Below, in pieces: positions 24,101 through 31,452 of a DNA stretch of 64,000 bases. The notes under the pieces are model-generated. The model was not told the origin of the DNA. It was given only the letters and a program-made list of their open reading frames with translations, and did not search any database. The number at the start of each line of letters is the position of its first letter. Position 1 is the first letter of the stretch. Position numbers and translations under genes: made by a program. Source of the stretch: Planctomycetota bacterium (lineage in GTDB: Bacteria; Planctomycetota; PLA2); NCBI GenBank assembly GCA_021776735.1, contig JAJFFH010000040.1:62001-126000 (forward strand). The letters run 5' to 3'.

Positions 24101-25756
24101 CAGGCACGCGAGTGCTCGCAACGCCTCCCACTCGTGGGTCCGGATGGGCGTCCCCCACAACACAAACGCTGCTAGTGCTGGATCGCGAGCTACGACAGCC
24201 ACGTCTGCGAGCCCTATGTCAGAGGCGGCACGAATGGCGGCGTCTACGGTCGCTTGTTCGACGCGACCGTGGGACATGTGGGCTCGAAGCCGCTCACTGG
24301 TGCGCCTGATCGCTCCCGGCAGCCCCCCCCTGACTCCCGCCACGCGCTCCAACACGTCCTTGTCAATCACCTCGCTGAGCAGGGCACGGGCAAGCTCCAT
24401 GCCAGGTGCCCGATCCAGGCCTTCCAACCTCACGATCGCATTGGACGACAACAGAGACGCGACCGGCTCCATAGAATGGCCACCGAGAAGCACACCATAG
24501 GACGACAACAGGGCCTGCTGCCGACAGAGTCGGACAACAAAGGCAGCCTCGTCATCGTCGCATGATTCGACGTCGTCTAGTATCACAACAACAGTCCGCC
24601 CCTCCGCGGCCACGGCTAGGGCGTCCAACACTGCCGCACCCGCCGCATGAGCCTCGACGTTCCTGCGTCTCGCAACCCTCCGAACCTGGTCGTCAAGCTG
24701 CTCCATCAACGCTCGACCAGTGTGGGCGCGCGGTCGGGCCGAGAACACACAACACCCTCGTGGTTCAAGCCGATCCTGAAGTTCTTGGACGAGTGACGTA
24801 ACCCCGCTCCCACACTCGCCCACCACCGCCACAGGACGAGAATGGCGCTCGCCGTCCAACAACAGGGCCGCGGCCCGAGCGAAGTCCTGTTGTCGGCCGA
24901 CGAATCGTGCCTGAGTATCCAATACGGGCGGCACGCCGACATCCTCGGCCATTCCTGCCAACCGTTGAATCACTTCCGCTGTGCTGTCCGGTCGGTGATT
25001 CGCGTACGGCTCCAACAACGACTCGACAAGTTCCCTCAGCCCTAGCAATTGAACCCCGTCCAAGCGTGATCGGTCGCCCGCGCGCTGGCGGCCGATCACG
25101 TCGGCCAATGTCTGCCCGTGGAATGGACGCTCCCCTACCAACGCTTGGTACCCGATTACACCCAGCGAGTACAAGTCGCTGGCCGGTGTTGTCGATCCTT
25201 CCCAAACTTCGGGCGCCGCATAGCCAACCGTAACGGCCGAAATGACTCCATCGACATGGCTTCGGTGCGACGCGTCGATTACCACTGCGTCCAACTCTTG
25301 ACAGAAGCCCGCCACACTTGTCCGGCGCATCACAACATTGGCAGGCTTCAGGTCTAAATGGACCAGATTCCTCTCGTGCATCGCGCTGAGGCCAAGCGCT
25401 AGCTGCCAAAGAAGGCGCAGGGTCTCGCGGCAAGAGAGCCTTGCCGGACCGAGCTGGAGCGTGGACCCGACGATGTACGGTCGAACCGTGAATCCGAGTG
25501 ACGTACCCTCGACTTCTACGGACCCATATGAGCGGGGCGTTGCCAGATATGCGCTGGCGACCCGGCGTAGGTTCGCTGCATAGCCAGCGAATGCCGCCTG
25601 CTCCTCACTGGAGACTTCCTGAAGCTTGACAACGCACAACGAGTTTCCGACACCGCAGTCCTCGGCTAGACACGTCATGGAGTGCCCGCCTGTCGCCAGC
25701 CAACGGCGAACACTGTAGCGGGGCGGCAGTGCCTGCTCCACCGACCGAAGATCCAC
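21110..25756 (-). CDS. Giant Ser/Thr kinase-ATPase-GAF-histidine kinase fusion
   Basis: A 1548-residue multidomain signalling protein. Order: Hanks-type kinase (about 13-270; weak Gly loop TGGHSM, Lys in CVVKLQ, catalytic HLDLKPAN, IDAS in place of DFG, YAAPEVW); P-loop ATPase (about 285-600; Walker A GECGSGVTS, VVVILDDVESCDDDE); a long helical TPR-like middle (about 600-1100); a GAF-like domain (about 1150-1300); and a C-terminal histidine kinase with the H-box GLAHDIKNM (His near 1340), N-box NLIANALDA, VEDDGCGM and GTGLGLAIV. Both kinase active sites look usable. No receiver domain is present. It lies 50 bases after a sigma-54-type activator gene on the same strand. Codon use is visibly less G+C-rich than neighbours. 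GTG start. Confidence 0.85.
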   Translation of the reverse strand: MDLRSVEQALPPRYSVRRWLATGGHSMTCLAEDCGVGNSLCVVKLQEVSSEEQAAFAGYAANLRRVASAYLATPRSYGSVEVEGTSLGFTVRPYIVGSTLQLGPARLSCRETLRLLWQLALGLSAMHERNLVHLDLKPANVVMRRTSVAGFCQELDAVVIDASHRSHVDGVISAVTVGYAAPEVWEGSTTPASDLYSLGVIGYQALVGERPFHGQTLADVIGRQRAGDRSRLDGVQLLGLRELVESLLEPYANHRPDSTAEVIQRLAGMAEDVGVPPVLDTQARFVGRQQDFARAAALLLDGERHSRPVAVVGECGSGVTSLVQELQDRLEPRGCCVFSARPRAHTGRALMEQLDDQVRRVARRRNVEAHAAGAAVLDALAVAAEGRTVVVILDDVESCDDDEAAFVVRLCRQQALLSSYGVLLGGHSMEPVASLLSSNAIVRLEGLDRAPGMELARALLSEVIDKDVLERVAGVRGGLPGAIRRTSERLRAHMSHGRVEQATVDAAIRAASDIGLADVAVVARDPALAAFVLWGTPIRTHEWEALRALACLRGTPSGTESYLGRAEANGEEYISTHFALAEALVSECRLTDSQIAGVLDLLGSGLRGATLGSLAAGVRFLGRVGRVPDAFRWRALRSAILLLRAGEYCAVRAFARGVSGEDRTSWWSLLVRTCDAEEGRWQERDLQRRAEELTGTSDRIERWLVARALSRARRKEDAFRLLAADVAAFRHGPCWLRVLEDFAVLAAETGRMALAGRLAREMRGRARAGPRRVMSYSRARHRIEYERCRYGRAATWADVEGKQARLAGERPRLGAALNNQGASLFQAGRREAAASAFAGCVAVRECDEDERVLVVALNNLAIALSEGGHSERAVLLLNRAHAVAARNGVATARLRTMVNMGLVYWRSGRLRVARKKFHRAYRDAEALEDHNVMRSAARSAALVALDDWRLAAVSAYSARLAASGAKGRSQAAELDLELSRRADPCTCAAPQGKSRLSRSRRRIQRTDRNVSVASVVRLANLLRAWGETAVLHEWLQHTSAAGPIEPCFEELLLDVVRDGEGHYPARVCILARLAESHRDVGDLVAATARLEEAGRLFLLMVRRIRGANAQSVQDARKLLIELGYRIGIASHGTIEDSEVLAALAGALLLKPDREGNNTTLEGSWSALGTKDALVGLMALAVGLAGAESGTLVGIDDGHLTERVTWPEAAANSANVSWAVITKTIDTNTEATYDDVLSVDELWSHRSIAGIDIRSLVCLPVIFEGEMLGAMYLQDSRGVGRFSGDVVQRVRAVATLLAAELQRQRMTATLSSVQARLQRAEDRLLRSERTRTMSEVASGLAHDIKNMFTAVMARAQMVSKMTSDARSRRSMDAIENAAQIGSELLERLHQCARDRHDEMPTPVGLLAVAREAKELLAPRLRSDRVTCAVQGSADVIVRAVPGELREMFLNLIANALDAVAAGGRISVSIVLVARGRGRVTVEDDGCGMSPETQARLFEAFFSTKGASGTGLGLAIVQRIVASCGGRISVNSAEGRGTTFEIELPNEPAS

Positions 25757-25806
25757 ATCCTAGCATCGGCACTTCTCGTGGCCGGACTGAAACCCGAGCC
25801 CGCGAG

Positions 25807-28800
25807 TCAAGGCGCGTGGTACATCGTGGCTCGCCCCGCGCCAATGCGGCACAGGAATCCGGCTCGCACTAGTTCTGCAAGATATCGCTGGGCTGTGCGC
25901 CCGCCGACCTGCGCCAACGCCGCGAACTCGCGTGAGCTGAACCTCGCGTCAGAGACGTGCGACGCGAGTCGAGCCCACACGGCCTTCGCGCCAACAGTCC
26001 GACCATCGCGCCGTGAGAGCAACTGGGCCAGATGGGCCGTTCCGACATGACGGCTGCTTGAGCACGCCCACGCCGACCGAACGACGTTCCGCAACTCGTG
26101 GAGATTGCCCGGCCAATCATGCTCGGCCAACTGGCGTAATGCGTCACGGGACAACGTCACTCCGATATCCCGCGCGAACAGCCTGGCAAAGTGCCCGATA
26201 TCTTCGCGTCGCTCACGGAGCGGTGGCACGTCAATCCGGAGCACGTTCAGCCTAAAGTACAGATCCTCCCGAATCGCACCATCCGTGACCAACTCGTCTG
26301 GGTGCTCTCCAACTGTCGCGATGAATCGGACGTTCACCTTGCGGACGCTCGCTTCGCCCACTCTCCGGAATTCCCCGGTCTCAACAACGCGGAGCATCAG
26401 TGCTTGAAGACGCGGCGACATCTCCTCAAGTCCATCTAGCAGCATTGTGCCGCCGTCCGCGACCTCGAACAGACCCTGGGAGTCCACGACGGCGCCGGTG
26501 AATGCACCCTTCATCCATCCGAACAGTTCGGCCTCAAGAAGCGTCTCCGTCATCGCACCGCAGGGCACGACCACGATTCCCCCACGCTGGCGTCCAGAAG
26601 CCCGGTGCACGGCACGACACACGAACTCCTTGCCCACGCCGGTTGCACCACTGATCACAACCGGGTAGTCGCTCTTGGCAGCCGCTCTTACCGCCGCGTC
26701 GATCCGAACGGCCGCATCTCCGGTGCCGAATGACGCCGGGCGTCTGAGCGGTTCGGATGCGATCACGCGCCGGGCCAAGCTTACAACGGCCTTCCCCTTG
26801 TGACGGCTCGGCTCCAGATCATACGAACACACATGCGGCGTGGCCGCCCCTCCGGTCTCATACCAATAGGCGCGCATATCGACGCGCGCGTCCTGCCTGA
26901 GGCGACTGCCGGCCACCATGTACTCGGTTGCATCCCCGGGCCATACCCTGTCCCTCGCGACGCTCTTAGTTCTCGGAGACAGATGGAGTTTCCACGGCCC
27001 GGCGGTTGTGCAGGCCACGGCTTTCCGAAAACCCGCCAGCGCCTCTTGGGTATCCACATGGGGCAAGAACACACCGATCGCTAGCTCGACTGCGATCTTC
27101 TTATCGAGCGCCGAGGCCTCGGGCTCTACGCCGCTCGACACTGCCTCGGTCAGGATTTCAAAAAAATGGGGTGCTCGGAGCTCAAGGATCTCCGCTACAG
27201 AACGCCAGTCGCCTAGCGCCGCCGGATCCATATGCTCATGCAGGAATCGAGCGACATCCAGCACTGGCCGGTTGCCGCGCCGGCAAGGACGATTGGCAGC
27301 CCACGCCTCGATCCCGATAATCAGAAAATGACAAATCGGATTCAACCGGGAACGAGGCGCTGGCGCAAGCAGCGGTCGCCCTACCCGGATAAGACGAACG
27401 ACGATCCTAGTCAGTTTTTGGCCGTCATCGATCGGTCGGGCCAGCTCCTGCTGAATCGTCAAAGACACGCGCTCGAGCAGGGTGCAGTTTCTGACGATAG
27501 GACCCGCCGCCGAGCGCCTCGCGATCTGGACCGACTCGCGGGCCTGCCGGAACGATGTAAGCGCCGCGCGGAACTTGAGGCTGAGCAATGCATGGCACCC
27601 CTCGCGGAACAGCCGCAAGAATCGTCGGAGCCGCGGCGGCAGCACGGCCTCCCCTGGCCCGACACGATCGACCTGTTCCCAACGCAATCCTTCAAATGAC
27701 ACCGCAGCCCTCGCGTGTTCAATTCGAAGGGCGTAGAGAGGTAACATCGGTGCCATCTCGCTGTCGAGAGAAGCTTCAGCACGGACATAGGCGCCGGCGG
27801 CGCGCAGGACTTCAACCCTGCGGATCGGATCGTATCCGCCACCAAGATTCGCCCGCTGCGGCAGCAGTCTCCAGATGTCGCGTGCCCATGTCCCGAGCGT
27901 TGGCGCCAAGTACTGAAACACTAGTGATGCATGCCGGGGAAGACGCGCGCAGAGGCACATTTCGTCGAACATGGACCTCGCCCATAGGCGAAGCCCCGAC
28001 AAGGCCACGTCGAGCGTCTGGGCCGCGATCACCCGAATCGCATCTTCAGGTACACCCGTCGAAGCACAATAGTGCCGAGCCGTCCACCGGGCCCGCGTGT
28101 GCGCTTCGCTGCCCGGCTGAGCTACCATCAGCAGCCCACGACTGTGGAGCGACGCGCCGTGCACGATCGCGATTATTCCGCCACCGCTGGAGCGTCGTAT
28201 CTCTTGGGTCACCGGAGCTTCACCCGAGAAAACGGCCAACGAGTACACTGCTCTTTGCGCCAATTGGTCGGCGACCGCCCGATATCGAACGGGTAGGTCC
28301 GCAATCAAGTCCAGAGTGAACTCTGTGCGCGCGGCAAACTGCTCCAGCGCGAAGAGCCGGCCTCGATGAAAGAGCTCACCTAGCACTGCCATCGTGTCCG
28401 CGGCGGTCCGATCCTGATGAACTCCCGCCGCGAAACCCGGCCAGAACCCCTCCGGCAGAACATCTTCGGCCCGAGAGGCTCCGAGCACGACAAGCCGCTT
28501 GACGACCGCATAGGTGTCCTCCCTAGCGTAGGAACACGTCAGCAATAAGTTCGCTTGGCGGCACGCCTCGTGGTCCTTTCGGCAGGCTGCCGCAAAGGCC
28601 AGCCGGAACACGATGACCCTGGGGTCGGTGCCGTCCTCCATTGTGCCGTCAAGTTGCTCCTCTACATCAATAGGCATCGTGAGTTCGATACTCGGCGGCA
28701 CTGCTCGAAGCGCGGCCCGGAACCGCCTCGGAATGCCGCGTCTTCTCCATATCTCTGCCAAGACCCACCGGAGTCGCGGCCTGCGACGGCACAGAGAAGC

Positions 28801-29751
28801 GAGAAGCCGCGAGACTGCGCTCGCCACGCGCTCGTGATTACTGCGCCGCGCATCCGGACGAGGAATGTACGCCGACTGGCCGAGCTCCGTACGCTCACGG
28901 AGATAGGCGGAGGAAAGGAGGGACAGCAACGTTCTGGCAACCGATTGACCAAACAGCTCGCGACAGTCCTTGGGTCGGAGTGCCACCGGGCAAAGAACAA
29001 GCGCCTCCAGGACGTGTTCCCCCTCCACCGACAAAGCATCCTGGGGGTTCGGCTCCGGGGCTCGGTCGATGATTAGGTCGCACACTTGGAATCTTCTTAG
29101 TGTGCGCAGCAACAGGTCTTCGTGGCGGGGGGTTGTGGCCAGGACGAAATAGATCTTGGCGTCTTGGCTCAGCATTCGGTCTTTCCAGGCCGTATGCGCT
29201 CGCACCATGTACGAAATCATTTCGAGCGAGTTGCCAGTCAGCTTTTCCGCGTCGTCGATCTGTACGATCACGCCCTGGATGGCGGTCTCCTGGCGCAGGC
29301 GCCGGCGCACGCGGTCCGCCGCAATCAGCCAGCGCTCGCCGGGACTGATCGCAAGCGAACACCCGGGGCTGCGCGGCCGCTTGCCCAAGGCCGGCTCGCC
29401 CTGCTGGCCGCTGCGCGCAAGGATCAGGCTGTCCGGGCCCGCGATCTGCTCGGCGATGCCGGCGATAACCGGATCAGGCACGATCATCGACGGATACGCC
29501 GACACCCGTACCGTGCGGTAGCCGCGCTCGCCTGCCCAATCGCGGTAGCGCTCATGCACGCGATCCCACGTGTCGGTCCCGCCCGTAATGAGCGCGCACG
29601 AACTCGCCGGCAACTGGTGCAACCCGGGCAGCGCCGTCATGCCCAGGGCCCGGCTGTAACGCGAGTAGTCCCACTCGACCGCGTTATCTACGGCCGGTCG
29701 GTTCTGTTTTGTCGATCGGACGAAATGTCGTTCTAACGCGGGCCAGTCCAT
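25807..29751 (-). CDS. Giant sigma-54-type activator with N-terminal NTPase-like and winged-helix ends
   Basis: A 1314-residue regulator. The N-terminal 330 residues look like a degenerate P-loop ATPase (CALITGG, QGVIVQIDDAEKL); a long helical middle follows (about 350-1000). The AAA+ sigma-54 activator domain (about 1050-1240) has Walker A GATGVGKE, an intact GAFTGA loop, and arginine fingers in REDLYFRLN...PPLRER. Walker B reads LLDGLEEM where relatives have DE, so the catalytic Glu is Gly. The last 60 residues form a winged-helix-like end (SSREFAALAQVGGRTAQRYLAELVRAGF) instead of the usual Fis helix. ATG 29751 has a perfect GGAGGAA. It forms a two-gene locus with the kinase fusion downstream. 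Confidence 0.8.
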   Translation of the reverse strand: MDWPALERHFVRSTKQNRPAVDNAVEWDYSRYSRALGMTALPGLHQLPASSCALITGGTDTWDRVHERYRDWAGERGYRTVRVSAYPSMIVPDPVIAGIAEQIAGPDSLILARSGQQGEPALGKRPRSPGCSLAISPGERWLIAADRVRRRLRQETAIQGVIVQIDDAEKLTGNSLEMISYMVRAHTAWKDRMLSQDAKIYFVLATTPRHEDLLLRTLRRFQVCDLIIDRAPEPNPQDALSVEGEHVLEALVLCPVALRPKDCRELFGQSVARTLLSLLSSAYLRERTELGQSAYIPRPDARRSNHERVASAVSRLLASLCRRRPRLRWVLAEIWRRRGIPRRFRAALRAVPPSIELTMPIDVEEQLDGTMEDGTDPRVIVFRLAFAAACRKDHEACRQANLLLTCSYAREDTYAVVKRLVVLGASRAEDVLPEGFWPGFAAGVHQDRTAADTMAVLGELFHRGRLFALEQFAARTEFTLDLIADLPVRYRAVADQLAQRAVYSLAVFSGEAPVTQEIRRSSGGGIIAIVHGASLHSRGLLMVAQPGSEAHTRARWTARHYCASTGVPEDAIRVIAAQTLDVALSGLRLWARSMFDEMCLCARLPRHASLVFQYLAPTLGTWARDIWRLLPQRANLGGGYDPIRRVEVLRAAGAYVRAEASLDSEMAPMLPLYALRIEHARAAVSFEGLRWEQVDRVGPGEAVLPPRLRRFLRLFREGCHALLSLKFRAALTSFRQARESVQIARRSAAGPIVRNCTLLERVSLTIQQELARPIDDGQKLTRIVVRLIRVGRPLLAPAPRSRLNPICHFLIIGIEAWAANRPCRRGNRPVLDVARFLHEHMDPAALGDWRSVAEILELRAPHFFEILTEAVSSGVEPEASALDKKIAVELAIGVFLPHVDTQEALAGFRKAVACTTAGPWKLHLSPRTKSVARDRVWPGDATEYMVAGSRLRQDARVDMRAYWYETGGAATPHVCSYDLEPSRHKGKAVVSLARRVIASEPLRRPASFGTGDAAVRIDAAVRAAAKSDYPVVISGATGVGKEFVCRAVHRASGRQRGGIVVVPCGAMTETLLEAELFGWMKGAFTGAVVDSQGLFEVADGGTMLLDGLEEMSPRLQALMLRVVETGEFRRVGEASVRKVNVRFIATVGEHPDELVTDGAIREDLYFRLNVLRIDVPPLRERREDIGHFARLFARDIGVTLSRDALRQLAEHDWPGNLHELRNVVRSAWACSSSRHVGTAHLAQLLSRRDGRTVGAKAVWARLASHVSDARFSSREFAALAQVGGRTAQRYLAELVRAGFLCRIGAGRATMYHAP

Positions 29752-29850
29752 GGTCGTTCCTCCCGCCGCACTGTCTGGCCAGCCTAGACCACAGCGCGTG
29801 CCGCACGCCACCCGAATCCGTAAACCACGGCCCACAAATCGGTTACAGCG

Positions 29851-29941
29851 AATCGCGCCAGCGCGCGGTGTCCCCTTCCCGCGCAATCGCGCCAGCGACT
29901 TGGCGCGATTCCCACGCCCCCGCCCCCCTATTGGCGCGATT
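29851..29941. promoter_or_regulatory. Four AATCGCGCCA boxes, two forming a palindrome
   Basis: AATCGCGCCA at 29851-29860 and 29885-29894, and its complement TGGCGCGATT at 29901-29910 and 29932-29941. The middle pair makes a perfect 10-bp inverted repeat with a six-base spacer. The cluster lies 100-190 bases upstream of the activator start and 53-143 bases upstream of the divergent gene at 29994, as expected for enhancer or operator sites. The binding protein is unknown; the activator itself is a candidate. Confidence 0.7.
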
Positions 29942-29980
29942 CAAGCCACGCCATCCGGGCCCACGGTGCCGCCCCCGCCG

Positions 29981-29986
29981 TACACT
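29981..29986 (+). promoter_or_regulatory. -10 box TACACT, leaderless start at 29994
   Basis: TACACT ends seven bases before ATG 29994 and no Shine-Dalgarno is present. Confidence 0.45.
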
Positions 29987-29993
29987 CCCCGCT

Positions 29994-30449
29994 ATGGACA
30001 GCCCGGTCGTCGGCTCGCTTGTGGTTCCGTCGCCCCGGTTCCGGCGGCAGATGGAAACCGGCGAAGGGGCGGCTCTCATGCTCGCCACCCGGCGCAGCTC
30101 CGCACTGCTCTTCTACCTGTCCAAGGACCGTGGATTCTGGGTTCCAACCCGGCAAATCGCCGCCATCCCGGCGGAAGTCCTCCCGGACCGCTGCCTCGAA
30201 CGCCTCCTTCACGAAATCATGCTCTACGTCGAGGCGGAGGAGTCCGAAATCGAGGAATTCACGCTCGACGGTGAAACCGCCCACCTCCGCATCTCGATTC
30301 AGGCGCCGACATTGACGCGCACCCAATGGACGGTGCTGCGGGCCCGACTCGGCTCCTTGCTCGGCGACCTCACCTTCGATCCGCGCTCCATGAGCTCCAT
30401 CCTGCTCCGCCTTGAACTCGTCGGCGCCCCCCTTCCAGCTCCCACGTAG
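29994..30449 (+). CDS. Hypothetical cytoplasmic protein
   Basis: A 151-residue soluble protein with no signal peptide, membrane helix or recognised motif. It looks like a mixed alpha/beta domain, with a hydrophobic middle (RRSSALLFYLSKDRGFW, ERLLHEIMLYVEAEE). It is divergent from the giant sigma-54-type activator and shares the AATCGCGCCA-box region, so it may be under the same control. The start is chosen from the -10 box seven bases upstream. Function unknown. Confidence 0.6.
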   Translation: MDSPVVGSLVVPSPRFRRQMETGEGAALMLATRRSSALLFYLSKDRGFWVPTRQIAAIPAEVLPDRCLERLLHEIMLYVEAEESEIEEFTLDGETAHLRISIQAPTLTRTQWTVLRARLGSLLGDLTFDPRSMSSILLRLELVGAPLPAPT

Positions 30450-30490
30450 GGCCCGGTCCCATATAGAGGGCAACACACCTGAGACAGCAA

Positions 30491-30505
30491 ACGGACGGCG
30501 ATGCT
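30491..30505 (+). repeat. Dispersed repeat copy 13
   Basis: ACGGACGGCGATGCT with the AGCAA extension, intergenic. It is the first copy after the 11.4-kb gap. Confidence 0.85.
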
Positions 30506-30556
30506 CGTGAAGGTCCGGACCTTGCCGTGCAGGATGGGGCGCGGTAGAAGGGATGT

Positions 30557-31303
30557 GTGAGCGTGTTCCTGACGACCGTTGCCCGTTGGCTGCTTCCTCT
30601 TCGCCGCTCTTGGGACAACTTCGCGGAAAAACTGCACCTGCGTAGCCTTCCCGCGGTGCCCACGATCTGCATCGTGCTGACGTTGGCGATCTTCGTGCCG
30701 CTGCAAGTCCGCGTGACCTCGCGCGAGGCCGCAGACAAGGCGGCAACGATCGCGGGCAAGCAGCTCCACAAGTTCGCGTCGGGCGCGCCGTTGCCGGCAC
30801 TAGGCCCGGAAGGCGAGATCCTGTCACGCCGCCCCGCGTTTCACTGGCCGAAAGCGGCGAATGCGCACGAGTATCGGCTGACCGTGACGGGCCGCGACGG
30901 CTCGGTCTGGCTGGCCAAGGTCGCCACCGACGCGAACTACTTCGTACAGGCCGCGCCCAGTGAACTCGAGCCGGGCGCATACAGCTTCAGCGCCCAGGCG
31001 CTGGACATGGCGGGCCGCGTCCTCAAGACCCACGGCGCGTCGTTCCGGATCCGCAAGGACCTCGCCTTCGACGAGCTGCGAAAACACGTCTGGAAGCTGC
31101 CGGCGTGGGAAGGCGCGCTTCAGATCGCCGGATTCCACGCCAAGAACGGCTCAGCGCACGACGTTTTCTCGGCTCTGCTCGCCGCCCGCGCCTACGCCCC
31201 CGAGGGTGCCTCGTTCGAGGCGAGCCTGTTCGCGGTCGAAGGTTCCGACGACTTCGCCAAGTGGATCAAGAACCGGTTCGCCACCTTGGTTCCGGCCCCC
31301 TAG
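30557..31303 (+). CDS. Membrane-anchored protein with Ig/Fn3-like domain
   Basis: A 248-residue protein with one N-terminal transmembrane helix (about 33-50, VPTICIVLTLAIFVPLQV) after a positively charged leader, so the rest should face outward. Residues about 90-165 look like a fibronectin-III-type beta domain (RPAFHWPKAANAHEYRLTVTG, LEPGAYSFSAQALD), often found in secreted proteins near FecR-type regulators. The remainder is helical. The GTG start has AGAAGGGA about five bases upstream. Not assigned to a named family. Confidence 0.6.
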   Translation: MSVFLTTVARWLLPLRRSWDNFAEKLHLRSLPAVPTICIVLTLAIFVPLQVRVTSREAADKAATIAGKQLHKFASGAPLPALGPEGEILSRRPAFHWPKAANAHEYRLTVTGRDGSVWLAKVATDANYFVQAAPSELEPGAYSFSAQALDMAGRVLKTHGASFRIRKDLAFDELRKHVWKLPAWEGALQIAGFHAKNGSAHDVFSALLAARAYAPEGASFEASLFAVEGSDDFAKWIKNRFATLVPAP

Positions 31304-31392
31304 GCCCTCCAGCCCCCCTCTCCCGGCGCCCTCACCCCCGGCGGTGTCTCAAGACCGCGCCGATCTGTTCCCCGCGCGGCCGCGAGTCGCAC

Positions 31393-31398
31393 TATACT
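31393..31398 (+). promoter_or_regulatory. -10 box TATACT
   Basis: TATACT precedes the lipoprotein gene. Transcription would start near 31405, giving a leader of about 48 bases to GTG 31453, or 15 to GTG 31420. Confidence 0.35.
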
Positions 31399-31452
31399 CT
31401 CGTGTAGGGCGCTCAGATCGTGCCCCGGGCCCCCCCAGATCGCGCCGACCCC

